Shown here: positions 1 to 9,121 of the stretch, piece by piece
Position numbering within the stretch: the first letter of the stretch is position 1
Layout of the letters: each line of letters starts with the position of its first letter
Origin: an uncultured Ignavibacteria bacterium
Lineage (GTDB): Bacteria; Bacteroidota; Ignavibacteria; Ignavibacteriales; Melioribacteraceae
NCBI GenBank assembly: GCA_937930275.1
Contig: CALGLM010000342.1
Location: 1 to 10,421, forward strand
Direction of reading: 5' to 3'
DNA: 10,421 nt
Program-made: the position numbers and the translations under genes
Notes under the pieces: model-generated
The model's input: the letters and a program-made list of their open reading frames with translations, nothing else
The model's database searches: none
Told to the model about the DNA's origin: nothing

Positions 1-461
1 GCTTAACTTTCCGTATTCTTTAAATTTTACCACATCAAAAAAAACGTTTCCGTCTTTATTATAAGCAAATCCGTTCTCTTCAATTTTAACTATTATATTA
101 ATAATTTCGGTAATATGCTCGGTAGCTTAGGATAAACAGTAGCCGGTTTTATTTTTAATTTTTTAATGTCTTCAAAAAAAGCTTCGGCAAATTTTTCGGC
201 AACTTTATTACTCTCCGTTCCTTCGGTATTGGCTTTTTTAATAATTTTATCGTCAACATCGGTAAGATTCATTACAAACTTAACTTCGTAATTTTTATAT
301 TCCAAATACCTTCTAATTATGTCGCTCATTATAAAAGAACGTGCATTACCAATATGAAAGTAATCGTAAACAGTAGGACCGCATACGTACATAGTAACTT
401 TATTAGGTTGCAATGTTACAAATTCTTCTTTCTTTTTGGTAAGCGTGTTATATATATACAT
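1..461 (-). CDS. cysS: Cysteinyl-tRNA synthetase, N-terminal part, cut by the contig end and carrying an apparent frameshift
   Basis: Class I aminoacyl-tRNA synthetase that charges tRNA-Cys with cysteine in the cytoplasm. The N-terminus is diagnostic: [10 protein letters not shown] contains a predicted zinc-ligand Cys27, HIGN (residues 36-39) is the ATP-binding HIGH-type motif, and [10 protein letters not shown] (65-74) is typical of the family. The ATG at 459-461 is preceded by AAGAGG at a 6-base spacing. In the starting frame the protein ends at a stop at 93-95 after 122 residues, with an un-CysRS-like tail from about residue 111. Moving to the neighbouring frame at about 127/128 restores family sequence ([12 protein letters not shown], then [16 protein letters not shown]) that stays open to base 1. 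The family usually reads P-R-A-T at this point, so one base of the Arg/Lys codon seems to be missing. The KMSKS half lies outside the window. The gene is essential, so a sequencing or assembly error is more likely than a pseudogene. Confidence 0.93.
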
Positions 462-467
462 TATTAT

Positions 468-473
468 CCTCTT
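468..473 (-). promoter_or_regulatory. Shine-Dalgarno site of cysS
   Basis: Read on the minus strand the sequence is AAGAGG, followed by 6 bases (ATAATA) and then the ATG of cysS. It supports this start codon and is the clearest ribosome binding site on the left half of the window. Confidence 0.6.
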
Positions 474-494
474 AAAAAATAAGTAATTAACTTA

Positions 495-502
495 CAAAAA
501 TA
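495..502 (-). promoter_or_regulatory. Possible Bacteroidota-type -7 promoter element upstream of cysS
   Basis: TATTTTTG on the minus strand matches the TAnnTTTG -7 consensus known for the Bacteroidota housekeeping sigma factor. It lies 33 bases before the cysS ATG, in the 117 bp gap after the histidine kinase. No convincing upstream TTG/TTTG element is seen about 19-21 bases further on, and such matches arise easily in AT-rich DNA. This is a weak call. Confidence 0.22.
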
Positions 503-578
503 AGAAATATTATGTAATATTGCCACTTAGAATTTTATAAGCAAAAGGTAAATAGCAAAAAAATCCTTTTATGTTAAA

Positions 579-3299
579 TTAAGCAGTATTAACCGTAAAG
601 CTAAAAGTTGTTCCTTCTCCTTCAATACTTTTTACCCAAATAGTACCGCCGTTAATTTCAACAAATTCTTTACAAATTAAAAGTCCTAAACCGGAACTTT
701 CTTCCCCTTCAGTGCCTCTTCTTCCGACTTTTTCACCTACCGAAAATATTTTCTCCATTAAGTATTCAGGTATGCCGATACCGTTATCTGAAATTGATAT
801 TTGAATTTTATTTTCAGCTAAATTCTTTGTTTCTATAATAATTTTACCTTGTTTATGCGTAAACTTTATTGCGTTAGTTAAAAGATTTCTAATTACGGTA
901 TTAAACATTTTCTCATCTACAAAAGCAAAGTTGTTTTCACAACTAAACGTTTCAATTAATATATCTTTTTCAATTATATTATGTGATAGAAGTGAGATAC
1001 TTGCATTTATAATTTCAATCACATCAATTTTTGAAGGTTCAAATTTAATTAATCCACGCTGCATTCTTGCCCATTCAAGCAAATTATTTAGCAAATCAAA
1101 TATTTTTTGAGCTGTTTTATTTGTTTCGGTAAAAATTTCTTGAAGTTCAGTAATAGAAAAATCGCTAAGACCGGAAGATAAAATTTCGGTAATACCTAAA
1201 AAACCCTGGAAAGGACTTCTTAAATCATGAGCAATTATCGAAAATAGTTTATCTTTTTCGGAATTTATTTTTTCTAATTTAGCCTGCGTTTTAGAAAGTT
1301 CTTCAATAAATTTAGTATTTTCATCATATGCACTTTCTATCAACTTTTTGGATTTTACCAATTCTTCGTTAATTGATTTTAATTCATCATTAACTTTCCT
1401 TAAATCGGTTATATCGTATGCAGCAGTAAATCTTAATGATCTATCATACAAAAAAATATTTTCGGCAGAAAGTAAAACATATTTAGTTTCACCATTTTTA
1501 TTTTTAAGTTTTGTTTCTTCATTTAGTATTTTTTTATCAAGCGAGTATTTAGTGAGGATTGAATTTCGAGTTTCTTCATCCATTATCCCCAATTCAATTG
1601 CTGTTTTGCCTATTACTTCATCCCTTTCAAAGTTAAATAGTTTACAGAAAGCGTCATTAACTTCAACATATTCGCCGGTAATAATATCGCTAAAACCACA
1701 TGCAACCGGATTTATCTGAAAAGATTTGGAGAATTTTTCTTCAGATAATTTTAATAGAGAAATATCTTTTGAAACCCCGAAAATAACATTCTCACCATCC
1801 CATACACCTTTGGTAACTCGAGTTTCTACGGGTATTTTAATTCCGTTCTGTTTTACAAGAGGAAGCGGACAAAAATCAATCTCACCTTTAAGCATTCCAG
1901 TAATTATTCTTACTGCCTCTTCTCTATCTTCTGATGCATGGATATTTAAGACTGATTTGCCTATTAGCTCTTCCTTTAAGTAGCCTAACCTTTTTACAAC
2001 ACTTTCATTTGTGTGAAGAATTACTCCGTTTTCGTCTAAAACGAATAAAAATTCATCAATTGTATTAAAAAACCTGTCGTAATTTTCATGCATTGTTTCA
2101 ATTTTTTGTTGTGCTTTTATTCTATCGGAAATATCATTTACAAATATTATAAATACTCCGTTATCAATAAAGCCATTATATTTAATGCTTAACTCAACAT
2201 CTATAAGTTTACCGTTTTTATGAATATGTTTAGTGGTATAACGTAAAAAACCAATCTCAATAAGTTTTTTAGCTTCATCATCAAGATTTTCCTCTGTAAA
2301 CCGTGAATTTATACTCTTAATATTCATTTGTAACAATTCACTAACTGTGTACCCTATCATTTCGGCATATGCTTCGTTTGCTTCTAAAAGATTTCCATTT
2401 AGATCTACAATAATAAACCCGTCTATAGCCGTTTGAAGAATGCTTTTATATTTTAATTCACTCCTTTTTAATTCGTTTTCTGCATGTTTTTTTTCCGATA
2501 CATCATAAATTATTGCAAAAATCAATTCTTTATTTTCAAGAAAAATAGGTGTAAGATACATTTCAACATCTCTACTTTCTCCATTTGCCAATTTATGCTT
2601 GAATAGTTTTTGTGTATTTGCGTAAAAATTTTTCTCGCTTATGTTATCCGAATTATCAATAAAATCGTTAATCGACATGTTTAAAACTTGTTTTAAGGGA
2701 TAACCGTAAAAGGTTGCTGCAGAAATATTAGCATCGGCAATATTACCGGTAATCGGATCAATTAACAACATTACAGATGAATTATACTGAAACATAGAAA
2801 GCCATAATTCCATTTCGGATTTTGATTTAAGCTCTTTTTGTTTAATTTCGTTGATATTGATATGCGAACCTGCCATTAACAACGGCTTTCCTGATTCGTC
2901 AAACTCGTAAACTTTTCCCTTATCTAAAACCCAAATCCACTCTCCGTTTTTATGCTTTAATCTCACCTCGCATTCGTAAAAATCGGACTTACCGCCAAAG
3001 TGTTTTTTTAGCATCTCTTCCGATTTTTGCAAATCATCCGGGTGAGCAAGTTTTTCCCAAGTTGTAATGTCGGTCGTACCAAATTCGGTTTCCTTATACC
3101 CCAGCATTTCAAACCATGCAGTATTAAACGATACTTCCCCCGTTTTTATATTCCAATTCCAAGTGCCGACATTAATGCCGGAAAGTATTGCATCCTGTTT
3201 ATAAATTGTTGTTGAGCAAATTGCTAACTGTTTTTTTTGCTTTAGGTTTTCTTGTTTTAGAGATTCTAACTCTTTATATAAATCGATGGATTTTTCCAT
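579..3299 (-). CDS. Soluble multi-PAS sensor histidine kinase (five PAS domains, HisKA, HATPase_c)
   Basis: A 906-residue cytoplasmic sensor kinase, with no signal peptide or membrane segment visible. After a short coiled N-terminus (1-30), five PAS-like domains follow in a row at about 35-155 (PAS_3 type, VGTWNWNIKTGEV), 163-274, 282-395, 405-515 and 523-637. Four of them have a G-Y-x(4)-(E/V/L) stretch after the predicted ligand pocket and most end in a DIS/DIT/DVSE linker. A coiled coil (about 637-684) leads to the HisKA H-box FSIIAHDLRSPF with phospho-acceptor His691. The ATPase domain has the N-box NLLTNAIKFTH (Asn809), G1 DNGIGIP (838-844) and G2 GLGLLICKEF (from 870), so all catalytic boxes are present. 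There is no receiver domain and no response regulator gene in the window, so the output is unknown. The ATG has no obvious Shine-Dalgarno site. A terminator upstream (3371-3412) separates it from the symporter gene, so it probably has its own promoter in 3300-3370. The ligands of the PAS domains cannot be told. Confidence 0.95.
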   Translation of the reverse strand: MEKSIDLYKELESLKQENLKQKKQLAICSTTIYKQDAILSGINVGTWNWNIKTGEVSFNTAWFEMLGYKETEFGTTDITTWEKLAHPDDLQKSEEMLKKHFGGKSDFYECEVRLKHKNGEWIWVLDKGKVYEFDESGKPLLMAGSHININEIKQKELKSKSEMELWLSMFQYNSSVMLLIDPITGNIADANISAATFYGYPLKQVLNMSINDFIDNSDNISEKNFYANTQKLFKHKLANGESRDVEMYLTPIFLENKELIFAIIYDVSEKKHAENELKRSELKYKSILQTAIDGFIIVDLNGNLLEANEAYAEMIGYTVSELLQMNIKSINSRFTEENLDDEAKKLIEIGFLRYTTKHIHKNGKLIDVELSIKYNGFIDNGVFIIFVNDISDRIKAQQKIETMHENYDRFFNTIDEFLFVLDENGVILHTNESVVKRLGYLKEELIGKSVLNIHASEDREEAVRIITGMLKGEIDFCPLPLVKQNGIKIPVETRVTKGVWDGENVIFGVSKDISLLKLSEEKFSKSFQINPVACGFSDIITGEYVEVNDAFCKLFNFERDEVIGKTAIELGIMDEETRNSILTKYSLDKKILNEETKLKNKNGETKYVLLSAENIFLYDRSLRFTAAYDITDLRKVNDELKSINEELVKSKKLIESAYDENTKFIEELSKTQAKLEKINSEKDKLFSIIAHDLRSPFQGFLGITEILSSGLSDFSITELQEIFTETNKTAQKIFDLLNNLLEWARMQRGLIKFEPSKIDVIEIINASISLLSHNIIEKDILIETFSCENNFAFVDEKMFNTVIRNLLTNAIKFTHKQGKIIIETKNLAENKIQISISDNGIGIPEYLMEKIFSVGEKVGRRGTEGEESSGLGLLICKEFVEINGGTIWVKSIEGEGTTFSFTVNTA

Positions 3300-3370
3300 A
3301 TGGCAAGCTTAAATAATAAGAATAATACTGGTTTTGAAAAATTAAATATTTTATAATAAAAAATCAATAT

Positions 3371-3412
3371 GCAAATAAAAAAGAATCCGTAAATTTTAAT
3401 AATTACGGATTC
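3371..3412 (-). terminator. Rho-independent terminator of the AGCS symporter gene
   Basis: A perfect 10-bp inverted repeat, GAATCCGTAA (3383-3392) and TTACGGATTC (3403-3412), encloses a 10-base loop. On the minus strand the stem is followed directly by TTTTTTATTTGC (3382-3371), a U-tract. It begins 18 bases past the TAA of the symporter gene. The plus-strand side lacks a U-tract of similar quality, and no plus-strand gene is present. Confidence 0.8.
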
Positions 3413-3430
3413 AAATCGCATAATATCTAA

Positions 3431-4786
3431 TTACTTTAAATATTTATTACTTTCGCTAACTATTACCGGAGTTAATAGTAATAAGGCTACTAAATTTGGT
3501 AGAGCCATAAGACCGTTAAAAATATCTGCAATCCCCCATACCAAATCTAAATTAATTAATGCGCCAATAGCTACAAAAATTGTAAAAACTATTCTATATG
3601 GCTTAATCACTTTTTCGCCGAATAAAAATTCAATTGCTTTTTCACCGTAATAAGACCAGCCGATTAATGTTGAATATGCAAACAACACCAAACCAATTGA
3701 AACAATATACTCACCCAAAATACTGCCAAGTCCTTTTGTAAAAGCAATTGACGTTAGTTCCGCACCGGTTTTTCCGTCTGACCATTCATTGCTTAAAATT
3801 ATTACCAAGCCCGTCATAGAACAAACAACAATTGTATCAATAAATGTTTGCGTCATTGAAACTAACGCTTGATTAACCGGATTTTTTGTTTGTGCTGCTG
3901 CGGCGGCTATTGGTGAACTACCCAGTCCTGATTCATTAGAAAATAAACCTCTTGCCACACCCATCCTAATTGTTTGTAATACTGCAGAACCTGCAAAACC
4001 GCCTATTGCCGCAGTAGGAGTAAAGGCTTGAGCAATGATTAAATAAAATGTATCCGGTATTCTATCTAAGTGTAAAAATAAAATAATCAACGCCCCAACC
4101 ATATAAAATACAATCATAACCGGCACTAAAACGCTTGTTACTTTTCCTATAGTTCTAATTCCGCCCAATATAACCGCTCCTGTTCCTACTGCCAAAATAA
4201 TTGCAGTAATATACGTAGGCACGCCAAAAGAAGTATTTAATGCATGGGCTACTGAATTAGACTGAACAGTATTGCCTATACCGAAAGCAGCAATAGAAGC
4301 AAACACGGCAAATAGAATACCCATCCATTTCCAGCCTAACCCGTTAGTTATATAGTACATTGGACCGCCGCACATATTACCGTTACTATCTTTTACTCTA
4401 AAACGAACTGCAAGAAGAGCTTCGGCGTATTTTGTTACCATTCCTACTAATCCGGTAATCCACATCCAAAATAATGCACCTGGACCTCCAACGGCAATTG
4501 CGGTTGCAACTCCGGCTATATTACCCGTTCCGACAGTGGCTGAAAGCGCCGTCATTAACGCTTGAAAGTGAGAGATATCCCCTTCGTCATTATCATCTTC
4601 TTTCCTTTTAATTAAAGCTAAGTATAGTGAATACCCCAACTTTGTAAATTGTAATCCTTTAAGTCTAATAGTTAACCAAATTCCCGTACCAACCAGCATA
4701 ATAATAGTAGGTAATCCCCATACAATATCACCAATCGATTTTACTATTCCCATCATTAAATCATAATAACTTCCGGTTTCATTCAT
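3431..4786 (-). CDS. Sodium:alanine/glycine symporter, AGCS family
   Basis: A 451-residue inner-membrane transporter of the alanine or glycine:cation symporter family (TC 2.A.25), which takes up small neutral amino acids with Na+ (or H+). It is hydrophobic throughout with about ten membrane segments. Family signatures are [18 protein letters not shown] (about 80-97) followed by [10 protein letters not shown] (100-109), CGGPMYY (139-145), [12 protein letters not shown] (169-180) and a conserved [19 protein letters not shown] stretch in the second half. The length is normal for the family and no frame damage is seen. The ATG at 4784-4786 fits the usual short polar N-terminus; a weak GTGAGAA lies upstream. 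It sits 97 bp after the last phosphatase gene, so it may be read through from that operon or have its own promoter. It ends at a good terminator. Alanine versus glycine preference cannot be decided from sequence. Confidence 0.95.
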   Translation of the reverse strand: MNETGSYYDLMMGIVKSIGDIVWGLPTIIMLVGTGIWLTIRLKGLQFTKLGYSLYLALIKRKEDDNDEGDISHFQALMTALSATVGTGNIAGVATAIAVGGPGALFWMWITGLVGMVTKYAEALLAVRFRVKDSNGNMCGGPMYYITNGLGWKWMGILFAVFASIAAFGIGNTVQSNSVAHALNTSFGVPTYITAIILAVGTGAVILGGIRTIGKVTSVLVPVMIVFYMVGALIILFLHLDRIPDTFYLIIAQAFTPTAAIGGFAGSAVLQTIRMGVARGLFSNESGLGSSPIAAAAAQTKNPVNQALVSMTQTFIDTIVVCSMTGLVIILSNEWSDGKTGAELTSIAFTKGLGSILGEYIVSIGLVLFAYSTLIGWSYYGEKAIEFLFGEKVIKPYRIVFTIFVAIGALINLDLVWGIADIFNGLMALPNLVALLLLTPVIVSESNKYLK

Positions 4787-4883
4787 ATAATATTCTCACT
4801 AATTTTGGAATTTGCTATTATAATTTAAATGATTGGAAATTAAAAAAAAAGAATAAATTAATATTTTTTTAATATTGAGGGAA

Positions 4884-7457
4884 TTATTCGGAAGTTTTAA
4901 CTACAACCAACGTAATATCATCATTAGTTTCGGCATTGCCTGTAAAAAAGCTGATTGAAGAAAGTATTGCGTTTTTAATATTAACCGCTTTTTCGGACCT
5001 ATGCATATTTACGGTATTTATTAAGTTATTAATACCGAACAGTTCGTTATGTATGTTCATAGCTTCGTTTACACCGTCCGAAAATAGTATAAAAGTTTCG
5101 TCTTTATCAAAAGGAATTACAACTTCTTCTAAAGTTTGTTCAAAAATTTCCCCTTTTTCTAAACCAAGACCAATCCCTTTTGGTTGATAGAATAAGCTAG
5201 TATTTCCTTTAAATGCAATTAAGGGCGGATGTCCGGCACGTGCTAAAGTTATAGTTTTATTTTTAGTATCAAATAATGCTAAAATTACAGTAATAAACGA
5301 GTGTTTATCTATTTCACTGCTAATTTGTCTATTAATTTTAATTAGAATTTCTTTAGGCGAAGAATTTTGTTTGCAAAACAAACGCATCATAGTTTGAAGT
5401 TTTGACATATAAAATGATGCCGAAAGCCCTTTACCCGCAACATCCCCCACAACAACAAATGCCTTGGTATCACTTACATCAATAATATCAAAATAATCAC
5501 CACCTATATGCATTGCCGGAATCATTACTCCCGAAAAATCGAGTCCTTTTATATTTGGTATTGTTTTGGGAAGCAAACTTTCTTGTATCTTTCTTGCATT
5601 ATCCAACTCTTGTTCATACTTTATATTTTCCAACTCAACAGCATATAAACGTGCATTTTCAATTGAAACCGCTGTTTGATTTGCTGCGGCAAGTAATAAT
5701 TCCAAATCAGTAACGCTAAATTGTGACCCGCTATATTTTAAACCAAATAATAAAATACCTACTATTTTATTTTGTGTACGTAAAGGAACAATAGTAAATA
5801 TTTTTTCGTTTTCTAACTTCTCGCAATCCAAAGGAAATACTTCCGTAAATTCCGATTTATCAATCGCCGGAATTAAACCGACAATTTCTTTAGCGTGCAG
5901 CTTTGTTTTTAACTTATTGTTAACACAACTAATTGCAAATTCATTAGATTTAAATCCGAATCCCTTTTTATAATAGTATTTTTTAGTCTCTTCATCCCAC
6001 AACATTATTGCAAATTTATTTAACCTTAAAGATTCCACAAATATTTTTTTTGTAAATTCTAAAATGTTTTCAAGACCTACTACCGAAGAAATTTGTGTGC
6101 TAAATTTAACAAGTACTTTTCTAAAAGCAAATTGTTCGGGATATAACTTTTGTGTTATTATTTCCTGAAATCTATCTTTAGTTGATTGAAAAACTAAAGC
6201 AAAAATAATAAATATTACCCCTGCAATAATTCCTTGATACTTTGTTCCTATTGCAGAACTAATTGAAAAACCAAGTAAATAAATTACAAAAAAATAAATA
6301 ACCGCAACACTTACGGTGGCTGTTCCGTACATTATTGTTGTTTTAAATACATCGGTCATATCCATTAACGAATACTTAAATATCGAATATCCAAACGAAA
6401 TGGGAATTAAAACTATCATTACAATTGGCGTAAAGTACAATGGACTATTAAATTGCACATCAACCGTAGTATTTGCCGAAAATAGTATTAGATATATTAT
6501 TGTAGCAACACCAATAGTATAACCGACTAAAATAATAAATACCGAATTCTTTTCTTGCTTTGTAGGAAGTTTAAAATAGTTTATAAACAGTAACACCAAA
6601 CCGGCAATTAATCCCCAAATGTTAATTATATATAACGGACTTGCAATAAAGTTGATATAACTCATATTATCGGCATTTGGGTTAAAGTATATGAAAAACA
6701 ACCTATATGCAATAGTATAAATATACACTATAATTGGCGTTATCTTTAAAAATCTTTGTACAGATTGTTTTTTATACCATCTATGCTCGTTTGGAAAAGT
6801 AAGGAATAAAGTTAACCATTTAAATGGCAAAAATGATGCTCCGAAAGTCCAAACTAAATCAATTACTATTCTAAGCCATAAATATCGAAAAGTCGGATTC
6901 TGCGAAACAGTACCCCATAACATATAGTAAAGAGATGCCAACGCAAAAAATATTCCGATATCATAAAACAATCTTTGAATTTTACCCGTATTTTTTGCAA
7001 GCAAAACCAAAGTGCCGACAATTAACCAAATAAAAGCAAGCAGAGTAACGGATAAAGCTTGATAGTTAATTAACTTTTTTAATTCAACATATTTTTCAAA
7101 TCTCTCGCCGTCTCTTTCAATTACATACTTTGCCTTATCCCCTTTATTCATTTTATTAATTACATCCATCCCTACATTAGGACCTTCCATCTTAATTCCG
7201 TTAATAGAAATAAGAATGTCTCCGTCTCTAATTCCCGCATTCCAAGTTACACCTTCAAACTTTACTTTATCAAAATAATACCTAATTTCTCCGTTTTTAT
7301 CTCTTTTTTCAACCCATAAACATTCATCGTTAGAAGTTTGCAATAAAAAATTAATAAAATAAAAATTAACGGCTAAAATAATAAACACTATTGAACTTCT
7401 TAACAAAGTAATGTTATTTCTGTTTTTATTAAACCATATTTTTAATTTACTATTCAT
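4884..7457 (-). CDS. Membrane SpoIIE-family serine phosphatase with extracytoplasmic PDZ, about 10 TM helices and GAF
   Basis: An 857-residue membrane-bound PP2C-type phosphatase, probably acting on the phosphorylated STAS protein of the same operon. Order: basic N-terminus; TM1 (about 16-39); PDZ-like domain (about 45-128, core GVTWNAGIRDGDILISING); nine further TM segments between about 135 and 424; a KDRFQEIITQKLYPEQFAFRK juxtamembrane stretch (427-447) like that of 7TM-type sensor kinases; GAF (about 455-603); coiled linker (ARKIQESLLP); SpoIIE/PP2C domain (about 628-857). Loop charges put the PDZ outside and the GAF and catalytic domain inside, which agrees with an odd number of helices after the PDZ. 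Predicted metal-ligand motifs are intact: GGDYFD (Asp654), GDVAGKG (Asp672), LFSDG (Asp794), NDDIT (Asp846/847). The ATG overlaps the stop of the preceding phosphatase gene by 8 bases, implying translational coupling. The signal sensed by the PDZ/TM part is unknown. Confidence 0.93.
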   Translation of the reverse strand: MNSKLKIWFNKNRNNITLLRSSIVFIILAVNFYFINFLLQTSNDECLWVEKRDKNGEIRYYFDKVKFEGVTWNAGIRDGDILISINGIKMEGPNVGMDVINKMNKGDKAKYVIERDGERFEKYVELKKLINYQALSVTLLAFIWLIVGTLVLLAKNTGKIQRLFYDIGIFFALASLYYMLWGTVSQNPTFRYLWLRIVIDLVWTFGASFLPFKWLTLFLTFPNEHRWYKKQSVQRFLKITPIIVYIYTIAYRLFFIYFNPNADNMSYINFIASPLYIINIWGLIAGLVLLFINYFKLPTKQEKNSVFIILVGYTIGVATIIYLILFSANTTVDVQFNSPLYFTPIVMIVLIPISFGYSIFKYSLMDMTDVFKTTIMYGTATVSVAVIYFFVIYLLGFSISSAIGTKYQGIIAGVIFIIFALVFQSTKDRFQEIITQKLYPEQFAFRKVLVKFSTQISSVVGLENILEFTKKIFVESLRLNKFAIMLWDEETKKYYYKKGFGFKSNEFAISCVNNKLKTKLHAKEIVGLIPAIDKSEFTEVFPLDCEKLENEKIFTIVPLRTQNKIVGILLFGLKYSGSQFSVTDLELLLAAANQTAVSIENARLYAVELENIKYEQELDNARKIQESLLPKTIPNIKGLDFSGVMIPAMHIGGDYFDIIDVSDTKAFVVVGDVAGKGLSASFYMSKLQTMMRLFCKQNSSPKEILIKINRQISSEIDKHSFITVILALFDTKNKTITLARAGHPPLIAFKGNTSLFYQPKGIGLGLEKGEIFEQTLEEVVIPFDKDETFILFSDGVNEAMNIHNELFGINNLINTVNMHRSEKAVNIKNAILSSISFFTGNAETNDDITLVVVKTSE

Positions 7458-9105
7458 TTATTACCTTAATTACTAATAATGTTATATCGTCTGACTGTTC
7501 TGCATCTTTTGTAAAACTTTTTACATCACTTAATATACCTTCACCAATTTCTTTGGCACTTCTTTTATAATTTTTTAATGAATATTCTTCTAATTTTTCA
7601 TCGGAGTACTCTTGGTTTTCAATATCCATAGCTTCCGAAATTCCGTCTGTAAAAAGAACTAAAACATCATCTTTCTTTAATTTTACAATTTCTTCTTCAT
7701 AAGGAATTACCGTTTGCATAACTCCTAATATCATTCCGCCTGTTTTAAGTTTGGTTATAACGCCGTCCCTAATTAATAGAGGCGGATTATGACCTGCATT
7801 TACATACTCTATTTGCGGCTCGCTTTCGCTTAATATACCCCAAAAAAAAGTTATGAAACTTCCCATTGACGTATTATCCGATATCAAATCATTTATAAGA
7901 TTAGACGCTTGATTTAACGGAATGTTCTGTTTAGAAATTGCCTTTAAAAAAGCTTGTACGTTTGCCATTAATAAGGCTGCTTGAACCCCTTTACCGGATA
8001 CATCCGCAACCGCAACTAATATGTTTTTACTTTCCAATTTCACTAAGTCGTAATAATCACCGCCTACCATACGCGCCGATTGCGAATATGCAAAAATTTC
8101 ATATTTCCCCGATTTTGGTATTTTTTGAGGCAGTAAATTTCTTTGAATATTTCGCGCTATCTCAAGATCTTTTTCATATTTTTGTTTTTCTAATGTCTCT
8201 TTAAACAAATATGCGTTTTCTATTGAAATAACTGCTAAACTTGCTACAGACATTATAAATTCTATATCCGATTTGGTAAATTGATTTTGTGTAAGTCGTT
8301 TACCCAATAATATAAGCCCTTTCGTTTCGTCTTTAATATTCATCGGAACAACTAATCTAACGCCTGCTTTAACTAAATTTGGGTCTAACTCACTTTCTGT
8401 AAACGGTAATGTTAAATCACCGTATTTTTCAAACGTTATTTCGTTTTTTATTAATTCATCGGGAAATTTTGAATCAATTACATTAACTTGTTTATTCCTT
8501 AAACTTATTATCGCATAGCGTGATACTGCCAATTGCCCGATTAAAGTTAGCACAAGCAATTTGTTTACTCTTGCATCGTCCAAAATCGAGCTAAATTCTT
8601 TGCTTAAATCAAATAGTGAATTAAGCTGGTTAATTTTAGAATCCAAATTTCTGTTAATTTGATTCAATTTATCTAAAGTAAGTGAGTTTTCTATAGCAAC
8701 GGAGCTAATTTTTAATAGTGTTTTTATAAAAGCTATATCTTCATCACTGTAACACTCTTTTGTAATTTTGTCTCCGAGCCCAAAAATACCTATAGTGCCT
8801 TTTGTAGTTTCAATTTTTTCAATAATTGCAATTCTATTATTAGTATTAAAATTATTGCTAAAAAAACTTTCGGCAGCACCTTCAATCTCTTTTCCAATCA
8901 AATCTTCAAAGATTGATAGATTATATCCTTTTATTAATCCCGCTTTAGTTTTGCCGTTATCATCTGCAAGCAACACAAATCCTTTGGAAGTTAAAAACTT
9001 ACCAAAACAAGTTAAAAGCAAATTGTTTAAGATAAAATTAATATCAAGATCGGAATTAATAAGATTTGAAAAATCGACAAGAGTAGCAAAATTACGCTGG
9101 GACAT
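7450..9105 (-). CDS. Soluble SpoIIE-family serine phosphatase with two GAF-like domains (RsbU/RsbP-like)
   Basis: A 551-residue cytoplasmic PP2C-type phosphatase. Two GAF-like sensor domains (about 1-145 and 155-305) each end in an SVAIEN or VISIEN helix typical of GAF C-termini. A coiled linker (EIARNIQRNLLPQKIP) leads into the SpoIIE catalytic domain (about 315-551). The metal-ligand motifs are present: MVGGDYYD (Asp350), VADVSGKG (Asp368), LFTDGISE (Asp487), SDDIT (Asp539/540), with the usual NAGHNPPL loop between. By family knowledge it should dephosphorylate an RsbV-type STAS protein, and one is encoded two genes upstream. It starts 16 bases after the RsbW-type kinase stop without a clear Shine-Dalgarno site, and its last 8 bases (ATGAATAG) contain the start of the next gene. 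In contrast to the other two phosphatases it lacks their PKGIGLGL stretch (TGGMILGV instead). The ligand of the GAF domains is unknown. Confidence 0.94.
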   Translation of the reverse strand: MSQRNFATLVDFSNLINSDLDINFILNNLLLTCFGKFLTSKGFVLLADDNGKTKAGLIKGYNLSIFEDLIGKEIEGAAESFFSNNFNTNNRIAIIEKIETTKGTIGIFGLGDKITKECYSDEDIAFIKTLLKISSVAIENSLTLDKLNQINRNLDSKINQLNSLFDLSKEFSSILDDARVNKLLVLTLIGQLAVSRYAIISLRNKQVNVIDSKFPDELIKNEITFEKYGDLTLPFTESELDPNLVKAGVRLVVPMNIKDETKGLILLGKRLTQNQFTKSDIEFIMSVASLAVISIENAYLFKETLEKQKYEKDLEIARNIQRNLLPQKIPKSGKYEIFAYSQSARMVGGDYYDLVKLESKNILVAVADVSGKGVQAALLMANVQAFLKAISKQNIPLNQASNLINDLISDNTSMGSFITFFWGILSESEPQIEYVNAGHNPPLLIRDGVITKLKTGGMILGVMQTVIPYEEEIVKLKKDDVLVLFTDGISEAMDIENQEYSDEKLEEYSLKNYKRSAKEIGEGILSDVKSFTKDAEQSDDITLLVIKVINE

Positions 9106-9121
9106 ATATTTACCGGTAATT

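Noticed and set aside
93..130. Short 122-residue protein as a genuine truncated CysRS-like paralogue
   Set aside because: The neighbouring frame continues clear CysRS sequence to the contig edge, so a frame error in full-length cysS explains it better.
543..570. Inverted repeat AAAAGG...CCTTTT after the histidine kinase stop as a terminator
   Set aside because: Only 6 bp of stem with a 16-base loop and few GC pairs; no convincing U-tract after it on the minus strand.
1348..1983. Plus-strand open frames inside the histidine kinase gene (1348-1719, 1726-1983)
   Set aside because: They are antisense to well-conserved PAS and linker coding sequence and resemble no protein family. The other plus-strand frames (in 3027-3215, 4936-6522, 7938-8204, 8768-9145, 9357-9656) are rejected for the same reason.
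4817..4822. TATAAT on the minus strand upstream of the symporter gene
   Set aside because: A perfect -10 match but no acceptable -35 at 16-18 bases, and the likely host group uses a different promoter consensus; left uncalled.
4860..4876. AATATT-TTTTT-AATATT hairpin after the PDZ phosphatase gene
   Set aside because: All A/T, each arm itself palindromic, and expected by chance in such AT-rich spacers; too weak to call a terminator.
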